64,000 bases of DNA, taken from SHLQ01 sp964562985. GTDB lineage: Bacteria > Actinomycetota > Acidimicrobiia > Acidimicrobiales > SHLQ01. Location: contig CAZLWE010000004.1 in assembly GCA_964562985.1 (NCBI GenBank), forward strand, positions 1 to 64,000, given 5' to 3'. Under the pieces are notes generated by a model that searched no databases, was not told the origin of the DNA, and worked only from the letters and a program-made list of their open reading frames with translations. A program made the translations under genes and the position numbers. Shown here piece by piece: positions 27,626 to 35,716 of the stretch. The stretch's first letter is position 1. The number at the start of each line of letters is the position of its first letter.

Positions 27626-27712
27626 AGTTCCCCCTCGGGTCAGAGCCCGCCAGTGACACGCCGCAGCGTACGCCAACCGGCTACCGTAGCGCTACGCCGA
27701 AGGAGGCCCGAA

Positions 27713-28708
27713 ATGAAATTTGGTTGGCTTGCCAGTCATGAGTCGAATCAACCCGAGGTGCTAATCGACCAAACGGTCCGTGCTGAGGAGGTTGGCTTCG
27801 ACGCGGTCTTTGCTTCCGATCATTTTCATCCCTGGGTAGACCAGGAATCAGCGTCTGCCTTTGTGTGGAGCTGGTTCGGTGCAGCCGTCGCTCGCACCAA
27901 GCACATCGAGTTCGCCACCTCGGTAACCTGCCCACTCTTCCATTACCACCCAGCGATGGTCGCCCAAGCTGCGGCCACGGTCGATCGCCTGTCCGACGGG
28001 CGTTTCTTTCTCGGCGTTGGTACCGGAGAGAACATCAACTCCGGCCCGCTTGGCTATCCCTTCCCCGGCTACAAGGAGCGCATTGCCCGGATGGACGAGG
28101 CGCTCGAGATCATGCATCGCCTGTTCGATGGAGAGAAGCTCGATTTTCCCGGCGAGTTCTACACCTGTGATAAGGCCAAGCTCTACAGCCCGCCGGTTTC
28201 AGAGGTACCCATATACATGGCTGCTGGCGGCCCGAAGTCCGCTGCCTTCGCAGGAGCGAACGCCGACGGCCTAATCACGTCCGTGAAGGACCCTGCAGAC
28301 ACGCTCGAACGAGTGATCACGCCGTTCCGTGAAACGTCAAACGAAGCTGGTCGCGGCGATCTCCCGATCATGGGAACTCGTTGGGTCGTGTGGGCCGATA
28401 GCGACGACGAAGCATGGGAAGCCCTCGCTGCCATGCGCGGCCTTCGGGCGCCGGGTCGTCTCGAAGCGGTAGACCCGATGGTGTTACGCGAGCGCGCTGA
28501 CGAGATGGACCGTAACGAAATTCTGGAGAAGTACACGGTGGTGTCCTCAGTCGATCAGATCATCGACGCATACGCACCGCTCGTAACCGACATCGGCGCC
28601 GAGTACATCTCAATTCAGATCGCTGCCGTCGACCTCATGTCGACGATCGAGATGGTCGGCAATGAGGTTCTACCAGCGTTGCGCGAACTCGAAACGCCTA
28701 AGGGCTAG
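27713..28708 (+). CDS. F420-dependent LLM-class oxidoreductase (glucose-6-phosphate dehydrogenase-like subgroup)
   Basis: A 331-aa TIM-barrel protein of the luciferase-like superfamily, matching the subgroup next to F420-dependent glucose-6-phosphate dehydrogenases: FASDHFHPWVDQE, ATSVTCPLFHYHPAMVAQAAATVDRLSDGRFFLGVGTGENIN and VPIYMAAGGPKSAAFAG. ATG 27713 follows a perfect AGGAGG. The family hydride carrier F420 fits an actinobacterial host. Its stop shares a CTAG with the stop of the convergent coiled-coil gene. Substrate unknown. Confidence 0.88.
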   Translation: MKFGWLASHESNQPEVLIDQTVRAEEVGFDAVFASDHFHPWVDQESASAFVWSWFGAAVARTKHIEFATSVTCPLFHYHPAMVAQAAATVDRLSDGRFFLGVGTGENINSGPLGYPFPGYKERIARMDEALEIMHRLFDGEKLDFPGEFYTCDKAKLYSPPVSEVPIYMAAGGPKSAAFAGANADGLITSVKDPADTLERVITPFRETSNEAGRGDLPIMGTRWVVWADSDDEAWEALAAMRGLRAPGRLEAVDPMVLRERADEMDRNEILEKYTVVSSVDQIIDAYAPLVTDIGAEYISIQIAAVDLMSTIEMVGNEVLPALRELETPKG

Positions 28709-29048
28709 CGCAGCCCGAGGAACAGCGACACCAGGCTGACGAACGTGACGGCGAGCGCGAGGTAGGTGCCAACGTTCTTGGCCTTCTCAATGTTCACCGC
28801 CAGAATCGTCAGCTGCCGGCGCATATCGATCATCTCGCTCCGAAGCGAACCCACCTCACCCAATATGTCGCCGCGAAGACCAGCCATTTCGGCACGCGTC
28901 TCATTCAGCCGTGCCTCAATCAAGGTAAGGCGAGCGTCGTCGAGCACCTTCTCAGTATCGGTGACGCTTGCGTACTTGTCGAGAGCAGCCTTGATCTGCG
29001 CTTGATCCGCGACTCGATTTCTTTGTACTCCTGCTCGGTGATCGTCAC
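28705..29048 (-). CDS. membrane-anchored coiled-coil protein, apparently frameshifted
   Basis: The intact 3' part (from GTG 28947, 80 aa) is a long amphipathic helix (TLIEARLNETRAEMAGLRGD) ending in one membrane segment (TYLALAVTFVSLVSLFLGL). A GTG at 29048 overlaps the ssb stop (GTGA) and opens MTITEQEYKEIESRIK in the -1 frame; slipping back one base near 29001 joins it to AQIKAALDKYASVTDTEK and the helix, giving a coherent product of about 114 aa. A one-base deletion, either real or an assembly error, is the simplest reading. No family recognised. Confidence 0.6.
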
Positions 29049-29392
29049 GGAGCGCTCTGTTCCGACAAACCCAGACGTGCCCGCTCGAAGATTCGACCGG
29101 CCCGCACCCGTTGGGTGGGTTTGGCTACCGCCTCTCCTACGACTTCGGTTCGACTGGCCGTAGATCCGCCGACCGTGAAATACCGTCGGTTCACCGCACC
29201 GAGGACAACCACCGCATCACCCTGGTCGTAGGCCTGCACTGATTTGGGCGCATCGTTCCACACCACGGGCACCGACTGTTTGACACCTTCGGTCTCGACC
29301 GCGACGTCCCAATTGGTGACGGTCACTCCCGATGCGAGCGTTCGCTCAGTGGGCTCACTCGACAACATTCCCTGCACAACGACGATGTTCAT
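29045..29392 (-). CDS. single-stranded DNA-binding protein (short SSB-like OB fold)
   Basis: A 115-aa OB-fold protein: NIVVVQGMLSSEPTERTLASG, TNWDVAVE, VPVVWNDAPKSVQAYDQGDAVVVLGAVNRRYF follow the SSB strand order. It lacks the acidic C-terminal tip (DDIPF) that recruits partners in the main bacterial SSB, ending GLSEQSAP, so it is likely an accessory paralogue. A GGAG site lies eight bases before the ATG. The downstream gene starts inside its stop codon. Confidence 0.8.
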   Translation of the reverse strand: MNIVVVQGMLSSEPTERTLASGVTVTNWDVAVETEGVKQSVPVVWNDAPKSVQAYDQGDAVVVLGAVNRRYFTVGGSTASRTEVVGEAVAKPTQRVRAGRIFERARLGLSEQSAP

Positions 29393-29505
29393 CGTCTTGC
29401 TCCATTTTCATTTTCTGGACACGGGGGAAGTGCTGATCGTCAACCTACCGATCGACTGTGACAGTGAACTTGTGCGTGAGGTCCCATCGCGCTGACAATC
29501 TGTCT

Positions 29506-30228
29506 ATGACTCCCGCAAGTCACCTCCGGTGGTTCGAAGAAAACACCGACTTCTTTGCATCGATCCGAACCGACGACTTGACCCTGCCCGTGTCGAGTTG
29601 TCCGGGGTGGATAGTGCTCGACCTGCTCAACCATCTGTCGTTCGGGCTGGGAGCCTGCTATCCGGTTGCAGCATCGACACCGCCCGAAACGCCACCCGAG
29701 TCGATCTTTGCAAAGCTCGATCGAGAGCATTGGGTGATCGAGGGAAATGACGCGGTGACCTCATTCTCCGCACATATGCGCACATGCCTAAGTGCACTAC
29801 GGGCCATCGACCCAGACCGCACATGCTGGACGTACGTGGGTCCGGGAACGGCTTCGTTCTGGTTCCTTCGGGCGGCAGCCGAGACAGCCCTTCACCGCCA
29901 CGACGCCGAACTCACGCTCGGAATAACGCCCGCCCAGATTTCGAACGAGCGCCTGACCGACGGCCTCAACGAAGCACTCAACTTCGCGCTGCCATTCGCC
30001 GCGACCAAAATCGGTTCGCCGAAGGGTTCGCTCACGATCTCGTGCCCCGATATCGACCTGGAACGCTCCATCGGTTCCGGTGACGGTCACACAGAAATCT
30101 CGGCACCGGGACAAGCGATGCTTCTGGCACTATGGGGACGCGAACGAGATCACGGACACGTCAGCGGCTCGCAAGAATTAGCTGATGGGTGGCTCTCGCT
30201 TGTCGAGAACGCGTTCGCAGGTCGCTGA
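29506..30228 (+). CDS. mycothiol-dependent maleylpyruvate isomerase-like (DinB fold) protein
   Basis: A 240-aa protein with an N-terminal MDMPI/DinB-like four-helix bundle (FFASIRTDDLTLPVSSCPGWIVLDLLNHL, RAAAETALHRHDAELTLG supplies the metal-binding His set) and a C-terminal SCP2-like lobe (LLALWGRERDHGHVSG). Homologues use mycothiol, which occurs in actinobacteria. ATG 29506 is used because the family begins at HLRWFEENTDF; no ribosome site is evident and a GACAAT eight bases before may be a -10 of a leaderless transcript. Confidence 0.8.
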   Translation: MTPASHLRWFEENTDFFASIRTDDLTLPVSSCPGWIVLDLLNHLSFGLGACYPVAASTPPETPPESIFAKLDREHWVIEGNDAVTSFSAHMRTCLSALRAIDPDRTCWTYVGPGTASFWFLRAAAETALHRHDAELTLGITPAQISNERLTDGLNEALNFALPFAATKIGSPKGSLTISCPDIDLERSIGSGDGHTEISAPGQAMLLALWGRERDHGHVSGSQELADGWLSLVENAFAGR

Positions 30229-30242
30229 CCAAACAGTCAGGT

Positions 30243-30267
30243 GGCTAACCGATGAATCGGGTGAGCC
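30243..30267. terminator. hairpin between convergent genes
   Basis: GGCTAACCGAT / ATCGGGTGAGCC forms a near-perfect stem around GA, between the stops at 30228 and 30274. No T-run follows on either strand; this is a possible U-less bidirectional terminator. Confidence 0.4.
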
Positions 30268-30273
30268 GACCAG

Positions 30274-31353
30274 CTACGTCGAGGAGCCTTCATAGAGCGG
30301 GCCATGCTCGATATTGGGAAGCACGTGCTCAGCGAAGAGGTCGGCTTCTGCGACGTGGGTGTAGCCGCTCAAAATGAACGCTCCCACGCCAACCTCTTGG
30401 TAGGCCCGAAGCTTGGCGAGCACCTGGTCGGGGTCGCCAACTATCGCCGCGCCCGCACCCGAGCGGGCGCGTCCGACGCCGGTCCAAAGGTTCTCCTCGA
30501 CAAAGCCGTCGTCGGAGGAGGATTCACGCAACTCGTTCTGGCGAGACACGCCAGCGGACTTGGTGTCGAGGCTCTTCCCACGGATCTTCTCACCCTCTTC
30601 GGCATCGAGCTTCGAGAGCAACCGATCCGCAGCAGCGCGAGCCTCGGCTTCGGTCTCTCGGACGATGACGTGGGCTCGCAGCCCGTACTTCAATTCACGG
30701 TCATAGCCCGCGGCGAGTTTGGTCATCTCGGTCACCGTGTCGCCGACTCCGACGACGGTGTCGGGCCAGGTGAGAAATACGTCGGCATGCTCGGCGGCAG
30801 TGTCCTTCGCTGCGGGGCTGAAGCCACCGAAGTAGAAGGGTGGGCACTTCCCCGACACGGTTCGCATGCGCGGCGGGTCCACAACGAGATCGACGAACTC
30901 GCCGTGGTGCTCGACAGACTCGCCGTTGAGGAGCGCCCGCAGGACGGTCATCCACTCGCGGGTGCGCTGATAGCGGGGTGCCGATTCAAGCGGAGCACCC
31001 GGGATGTCGCTCGAGATGATGTTGATCGTGAGTCGACCATTTGCCATCTGATCGATGGTGGCCAGCTGGCGGGCGAGCTGGGGCAACCACATCTCCCCCA
31101 TCCGCACGGCGAGCAGCAGTTGGATCTGCATGGTGTGCGTCGCGATCGCCGCGGCGAACGATGTCGAATCCATCCCTAGCTGATAGCCCGACGGCAGCAG
31201 GACATTGTCATAGCCGAGGGTGTCGGCGGTCTTGACGATGTTCGAACAATGCGGCCACGACGATTTCAAGTGGTCCTCTGGAACGCCGAGGTATTCATAG
31301 TCATCGTCGCAGAGCGCGCCGAACCATGAAATCTCTACTGGTTGATCAGACAT
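30274..31353 (-). CDS. LLM-class flavin-dependent monooxygenase (SsuD-like)
   Basis: A 359-aa luciferase-like monooxygenase close to alkanesulfonate monooxygenase SsuD: EISWFGALCDDDYEY, LLPSGYQLGMDSTSFAAAIA, IQLLLAVRMGEMWLPQLARQLATIDQMANGRLTINIIS, RYQRTREWMTVLRALLNGESVEHHGEF, PPFYFGGFSPAAKDTAAEHADVF. It would use reduced FMN to oxidise an organosulfur or related compound. ATG 31353 has GAGAGGG upstream; a longer open frame to 31611 overlaps the next gene and is rejected. No ssuABC genes are adjacent. Confidence 0.88.
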   Translation of the reverse strand: MSDQPVEISWFGALCDDDYEYLGVPEDHLKSSWPHCSNIVKTADTLGYDNVLLPSGYQLGMDSTSFAAAIATHTMQIQLLLAVRMGEMWLPQLARQLATIDQMANGRLTINIISSDIPGAPLESAPRYQRTREWMTVLRALLNGESVEHHGEFVDLVVDPPRMRTVSGKCPPFYFGGFSPAAKDTAAEHADVFLTWPDTVVGVGDTVTEMTKLAAGYDRELKYGLRAHVIVRETEAEARAAADRLLSKLDAEEGEKIRGKSLDTKSAGVSRQNELRESSSDDGFVEENLWTGVGRARSGAGAAIVGDPDQVLAKLRAYQEVGVGAFILSGYTHVAEADLFAEHVLPNIEHGPLYEGSST

Positions 31354-31408
31354 TTGGACTGAACCCTCTCTGGAAGCGAATCGAAAGTTGTTTGCACGCG
31401 GAACCAAG

Positions 31409-32317
31409 TCAAGGGAGCGGTACCCCCTCGCTGGCCTCGATGAGGTTGTACACATCGTTGCGGTCGAGATGAACGCTCGTGGCCTCGGCCGCGAACACCA
31501 GCCGAGCAGGCGTTTGGGTGCCGAGAAGTGCGACCGGCTTCGACGGGTGGGCCAGTACAAAGGCCACAGCGATCGCCGCACGATCAACGCCTTCGCGTTC
31601 GGCCAACTCATCGACGACCGTGAGGAGTTCAGGCCTCAGGCCCTCACCCGAGAAGAGTCGTCCTCCCGCCATGGGGCTCCATGCGAGGGGAACGACCCCA
31701 TCGCGCATAGCTCGGTCGAATGTGCCGTCTCGCAGCGGTTGTGTATGAGCCAACGAATACTCGGGTTGTGTGGACACGATCGGCGCATTCATGTGCGCAG
31801 CAAGAGCGTCGTACTGGCCGACGGTGAAGTTGGAGACTCCGACCATCGCAATCTTGCCGGCCGCGACCAGCTCGTCGAGCGTGGCAGCAACATCGGCGGG
31901 ATGCGCGAACATATCCGGGCGGTGAATTTGCCACAGATCGATGTGCTCTACGCCAAGGCGACCGAGTGACGCATCGACTGCCGACCGGAGATACTCCGGA
32001 CTCGAGTCGTACGGCAGCGGCGGCATGATGCCACCCTTCGTAGCCAAGACCATGCGGTCCCGAAGTTCTGGGGCGGCGGCCAGTACTTCACCGAGTCGTT
32101 CCTCGTTTTGCCCGAAGCCCGTACCGCCGTGATCGAGCCCGTAGACATCGGCCGTGTCGATGAGGTTCATACCGTGGTCAAGGGCCGTCTCGATGAGTTC
32201 TTGGTTCTTGGACACGTCGCCCGAAGTAAGGCGCCACGTGCCATATCCGAGGGCACCGATGTCGGTACCTGATGCAGAGAATGTGCGATTGGCGAAACTA
32301 ACGAGGTTGGAAGACAT
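31409..32317 (-). CDS. aldo/keto reductase
   Basis: A 302-aa (beta/alpha)8 NAD(P)H oxidoreductase. The catalytic tetrad is visible: Asp and Tyr in NLIDTADVYG, Lys in VLATKGG, His in LWQIHRPD. Cofactor-side motifs are GVSNF and LLGTQTPARL. It is divergent from the Gfo/Idh/MocA dehydrogenase, with the LacI-type palindrome between them, so it likely belongs to the same sugar catabolic regulon. Substrate unknown. Confidence 0.9.
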   Translation of the reverse strand: MSSNLVSFANRTFSASGTDIGALGYGTWRLTSGDVSKNQELIETALDHGMNLIDTADVYGLDHGGTGFGQNEERLGEVLAAAPELRDRMVLATKGGIMPPLPYDSSPEYLRSAVDASLGRLGVEHIDLWQIHRPDMFAHPADVAATLDELVAAGKIAMVGVSNFTVGQYDALAAHMNAPIVSTQPEYSLAHTQPLRDGTFDRAMRDGVVPLAWSPMAGGRLFSGEGLRPELLTVVDELAEREGVDRAAIAVAFVLAHPSKPVALLGTQTPARLVFAAEATSVHLDRNDVYNLIEASEGVPLP

Positions 32318-32350
32318 GGTTCTGATGGTAGCTCAACTAGACTTGCTGAT

Positions 32351-32364
32351 TGCAAACGTTTACA
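32351..32364. promoter_or_regulatory. LacI-family operator in the divergent AKR / dehydrogenase promoter
   Basis: TGCAAACGTTTACA is a near-perfect palindrome with the AAACGTTT core typical of LacI/GalR operators. It is 34 bp from the aldo/keto reductase start and 41 bp from the dehydrogenase start. It differs by one base from the site at 39511 in front of the sugar-binding protein gene. Confidence 0.75.
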
Positions 32365-32404
32365 TTATTGATAAATCAACGACAACACGAGAGTCAAATT
32401 TTTT

Positions 32405-33538
32405 ATGACTGACACACACCTTCGGTATGGCGTCATCGGTACTGGGATGATGGGCGTCGAACACATTCTCAATATCAAGGCTCTCGACAACACCGCGGTG
32501 ACGGCCATTTGCGACACCGATGAGATCTCTCGCAAAGCTGGCCTCGAAGCTGCAGGCCCAGATGCGACCGTGTACGAGGACTATCGCGATCTACTCGCCG
32601 ACGAGACCGTCGACGCGGTCGTAGTTGTCACCCCCAACTTCACCCACATCGACGTCATGCGCAACGTGATCTCCTCCGGCAAACATGTGCTCTGTGAAAA
32701 GCCGCTGTGCATCACCGCGGCCGAATGCCAAACGCTGATCGACGAGTCAGATGGCTACGACGGCGTCATCTGGGTCGGCCTCGAATATCGCTACATGCCC
32801 GCCGTCGAGGCACTGATCAAGGAGGTTCGAAACGGCTTCGTCGGCGATCCGAAGATGGTGGCGATTCGCGAGCATCGATTCCCGTTCCTGGTCAAGGTCG
32901 GCGACTGGAATCGTTTCAGCGCGAATACCGGTGGAACGCTGGTCGAGAAGACCTGCCACTACTTCGACCTTATGAACCTCATCCTCGACGAGCGCCCATC
33001 CCAAGTGTTCGCATCGGGAGCCCAAGACGTGAACCACCTGGACGAGACCTACGACGGAAAGCAAAGCGACATCTTGGACAACGCCTTCGTGATCATCGAC
33101 TACCCGAGCGGCAAACGTGCGCTGCTCGATCTCTGCATGTTCGCCGAGGCAACTCGTGATCAAGAAGAGCTTTCAGTTGTGGGCGACAAGGGGAAGGTCG
33201 ACGCACGGATCCCCACGTCGGAGCTGCACCTTGGGACCCGCTCAGGCGAGGGCATCCCCGATATCGGCCAGGTAGAAACCCGAAAAATAACCAACGACGC
33301 GATCCAACATGTCGGTCTCCACCACGGAGCGAGCTATCTCGAGCACGTCGACTTTGCAGCTGCCATCCAAGCTCACCGCGCAGCTGGTGGCGGCGAAGCC
33401 GGTGCGGCGGCGGTTGCTGAGCTCGGCACCCTGGTAAGCCTCGAAGACGGAATGTGGTCCGTCGCGATGGGCGAAGCCGCCCACCGTTCCATCGAAGAAA
33501 ACCGCCCAGTCTCCCTGCGCGAAATCATCGGGGTCTGA
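32405..33538 (+). CDS. Gfo/Idh/MocA family oxidoreductase
   Basis: A 377-aa NAD(P)-dependent sugar or cyclitol dehydrogenase. GVIGTGMMGVEH near residue 9 is the dinucleotide loop, CEKPL (97-101) carries the catalytic Lys, and the C-terminal beta-sheet domain includes GGTLVEKTCHYFDLMNLI with the conserved HYFD histidine. Context (LacI site, CUT1 importer) suggests oxidation of the imported sugar. The last two codons and stop (GGG GTC TGA) are part of a REP palindrome, so the extreme C-terminus may have been replaced by a REP insertion. Confidence 0.9.
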   Translation: MTDTHLRYGVIGTGMMGVEHILNIKALDNTAVTAICDTDEISRKAGLEAAGPDATVYEDYRDLLADETVDAVVVVTPNFTHIDVMRNVISSGKHVLCEKPLCITAAECQTLIDESDGYDGVIWVGLEYRYMPAVEALIKEVRNGFVGDPKMVAIREHRFPFLVKVGDWNRFSANTGGTLVEKTCHYFDLMNLILDERPSQVFASGAQDVNHLDETYDGKQSDILDNAFVIIDYPSGKRALLDLCMFAEATRDQEELSVVGDKGKVDARIPTSELHLGTRSGEGIPDIGQVETRKITNDAIQHVGLHHGASYLEHVDFAAAIQAHRAAGGGEAGAAAVAELGTLVSLEDGMWSVAMGEAAHRSIEENRPVSLREIIGV

Positions 33539-33542
33539 CCCC
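33530..33542. repeat. REP palindrome 1
   Basis: GGGGTCTGACCCC, a perfect 6-bp inverted repeat around T, overlaps the stop codon of the upstream dehydrogenase and is followed by TTCCGTCCCC. Confidence 0.85.
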
Positions 33543-33565
33543 TTCCGTCCCCATATGAGACGCGC

Positions 33566-33577
33566 GGGGTCAGACCC
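33566..33577. repeat. REP palindrome 2
   Basis: GGGGTCAGACCC followed by ACTTCGTCCC, 36 bp after the first copy. The pair shares the tail pattern TTCGTCCC or TTCCGTCCC. Confidence 0.85.
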
Positions 33578-33682
33578 ACTTCGTCCCTCTTGTCACACCA
33601 CCCGGCTACGTTGGCCTTTCGCTCGTTGCGATACCTCGGAAGCATCACGTTTCCCTCCATTCAATTTCTGGAATCGTGAACA

Positions 33683-34612
33683 ATGCCAAGACGCCCGAGA
33701 ATCGACTACCCCGGCGCCTACCACCACGTAATGAACAGAGGCGCCGACCGTCAGGCCACATTTCGCTCCGAACGCGATCACAAGGACTTCACCTGTTTGT
33801 GGGCCGAAGCCGTGATTCGCTTTGGGATCGTTGTCCACGCCTATGCCTGGATGGGGAACCATTACCACGCCCTAGTGATGTCACCCGACGCACAGCTCAG
33901 TGAAACCCTTCGGTGGATTGGCCATGTCTACACCCAGCGTTTCAACAAGCGCCACGGCCGAGATGGCGCTTTGTTTCGAGGGCGATTCCACTCGGTTTTG
34001 ATCGACAGCGACGCATATCTACATCGAGTAGCTCGCTACATCGAGCGGAACCCTCTCGAAGCGGGTCTTGCCACCCCAGAAAGCCTCGTTCGGTATAAGT
34101 GGTCAAGCCTTCAGCATTATCTAAACCCAACCTCGTCCGACTGGGTGGAGACCAAACCCTTACTCTCTCGACTTGGGTCCCGGCACGAGTACCTCCGACA
34201 TGTGTTGTCGGATCATTCAGACGACGTGTTGGAGGGCTTTTATAATCGAGAAGAACAACCGCTTTTGGTGCTCGGCGACCAAGAGTTCGTTGACTCATTG
34301 CCCTGCGAAGTTGCCGGACTGAACCCAACCGTGGGTCTTACACACGTCTCGTTAGCAGAGATTGACTTTGCGCTCAGTCAGGTACGAGCGCTGCGGATCA
34401 TCGGCACCAGAAGCCGTGGTCTAGCGGTCGAACTCGGACAAAGACTTGCTGGCGCTACAAGACGCGAACTGGCCGACCACTACAACTTCAAGACGGTAAG
34501 TTCAGTCTCATCAGCAATCTCACGCAGCAAAGCGGACCCCAACACCGCCGAAACGAGGCGGGCGATAATGAGCTACTTGGGGCGATCCAGCCAAGGACCG
34601 CTTGCGAGCTAG
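33683..34612 (+). CDS. REP-associated tyrosine transposase (RAYT)
   Basis: A 309-aa Y1 (HUH) transposase domain protein. RPRIDYPGAYHHVMNRGADR is the typical start; HYH at 60-62 in WMGNHYHALVMSP is the HUH motif; the tyrosine is Y119 in RVARYIERNPLEAGL; ALFRGRFHSVLID lies between. The C-terminal 150 residues contain a helical, DnaA-like or HTH-like part (LAVELGQRLAGATRRELADHY). No TnpB, and REP palindromes flank it in opposite orientation on each side, as known for RAYT genes, which are thought to be domesticated and to spread REPs. Intact frame. Confidence 0.9.
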   Translation: MPRRPRIDYPGAYHHVMNRGADRQATFRSERDHKDFTCLWAEAVIRFGIVVHAYAWMGNHYHALVMSPDAQLSETLRWIGHVYTQRFNKRHGRDGALFRGRFHSVLIDSDAYLHRVARYIERNPLEAGLATPESLVRYKWSSLQHYLNPTSSDWVETKPLLSRLGSRHEYLRHVLSDHSDDVLEGFYNREEQPLLVLGDQEFVDSLPCEVAGLNPTVGLTHVSLAEIDFALSQVRALRIIGTRSRGLAVELGQRLAGATRRELADHYNFKTVSSVSSAISRSKADPNTAETRRAIMSYLGRSSQGPLAS

Positions 34613-34620
34613 AGCCGCAG

Positions 34621-34633
34621 GGGGTCTGACCCC
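34621..34633. repeat. REP palindrome 3
   Basis: GGGGTCTGACCCC, nine bases after the RAYT stop; identical core to copy 1. Confidence 0.85.
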
Positions 34634-34656
34634 AAACGGCTCACTTCGGGACGGAG

Positions 34657-34669
34657 AGGGTCTGACCCC
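34657..34669. repeat. REP palindrome 4
   Basis: AGGGTCTGACCCC-type core 37 bp after copy 3. Read on the minus strand it continues CTCTCCGTCCC, matching the tails of the left-hand copies, so the right pair is inverted relative to the left pair. Confidence 0.8.
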
Positions 34670-34759
34670 ATTGATCTGGGTCTGGTTGGCGAGGCTTTGA
34701 AGACCTCGCCAACCAGGACCTGTGAAGGGGGGAACAGTGATGCGCTAGGGATCGCTTGG

Positions 34760-35716
34760 CTAACCCTTGACCGAACCAGCCAGTAGGCCGCGGACGAAGT
34801 AGCGCTGGAGACTGAAGAAGACAACGATCGGTACGAACGCCTGGACGAATGCGCCCGCCGTCAGAAGATGTTCGGTATCGGTGAAGTCGCCCGACAGGTT
34901 CGCGATGCGAACCGTCGTAGGTGCATCCGAACCAATGCCGAGCATCGTGTTAGCGATCAGAAAGTCATTCCACGTCCACAAGAACTGGAAGATCCCGAAC
35001 GCGGCCAGCGCCGGAACCGACAGCGGAAGCACCAGGCGCCAGAAGATCCCGAAATGATTCGCTCCGTCGATCTTGGCGGACTCGAAGATGTCCTTAGGCA
35101 GCTGCGAGATGTAGTTGTGCAACAAGAAGATCGCAAACGGCATCGCGAAGCCAGTGTGGGTGAGCCATACGGAGGCGGATGTGCCAGCAAGGTTGTTCAA
35201 CGGCACCAACGTGAGTGTCTTGTCGGTGAAAGGAACTGTGAGGTGAGCCCCACCAAAGGGATCACCGTCGCCGAACAGCTGAAGCAGCGGGATCAAGGCA
35301 ACTTGGAGCGGCAACGCCAGCAATGAAACCGTCACGATGAAGAGCCACTTGCGGCCTTTGAAGTCAATCCATGCAAAGCCGTAGGCGGCAAAGGCAGCGA
35401 ACGCGATCGGGATGATTGTTGCGGGAATCGCAATGGAAAGGCTCGTGACCAGCGACGCGGTCAGGCTGCTGGTAGTTCCCGCCGAAAGCACCTCTTGGTA
35501 GTTCTCTAGCGTGATCTCGGGTTCGAAGATGATGTTCCAGAAGGCGTTTCGTCGCTGTCCGTCGCGACTACGGAACGAGTTAACGGCCAAGCTCAGATTC
35601 GGGATAGTCCAAATGACGACGATCGCCCACATCGCCCACGTCGGAACGTCACTCAATCGCTTATAGAGACGATCGCCCAACCCGTCGCCAGATGAGGGAT
35701 CGGTTACCGAGCTCAT
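34760..35716 (-). CDS. carbohydrate ABC transporter permease (CUT1, MalG-like)
   Basis: A 318-aa permease with six membrane segments. N-terminal segment WAMWAIVVIWTIPNLSLAVNSF, then SLTASLVTSLSIAIPATIIPI, the MalG-specific ALIPLLQLF, and the EAA loop ESAKIDGANHFGIFWRLVLPLSVPAL. Ends RYFVRGLLAGSVKG, the classic MalG C-terminus. Overlaps the MalF-like gene by four bases. No ATPase gene is next to it; a shared MsmX-type ATPase encoded elsewhere is likely. Confidence 0.9.
   Translation of the reverse strand: MSSVTDPSSGDGLGDRLYKRLSDVPTWAMWAIVVIWTIPNLSLAVNSFRSRDGQRRNAFWNIIFEPEITLENYQEVLSAGTTSSLTASLVTSLSIAIPATIIPIAFAAFAAYGFAWIDFKGRKWLFIVTVSLLALPLQVALIPLLQLFGDGDPFGGAHLTVPFTDKTLTLVPLNNLAGTSASVWLTHTGFAMPFAIFLLHNYISQLPKDIFESAKIDGANHFGIFWRLVLPLSVPALAAFGIFQFLWTWNDFLIANTMLGIGSDAPTTVRIANLSGDFTDTEHLLTAGAFVQAFVPIVVFFSLQRYFVRGLLAGSVKG

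Noticed and set aside
28990..29015. Programmed -1 frameshift in the coiled-coil gene
   Set aside because: No X-XXY-YYZ slippery heptamer and no downstream stimulator visible; a plain one-base deletion is simpler.
29045..29392. ssb as a sign of a phage or plasmid insertion
   Set aside because: No integrase, replication or structural phage genes nearby and base composition matches the neighbours.
33683..34612. Active IS200/IS605 element
   Set aside because: No TnpB, no IS-type ends; REP flanks and C-terminal extension match RAYT rather than IS200.
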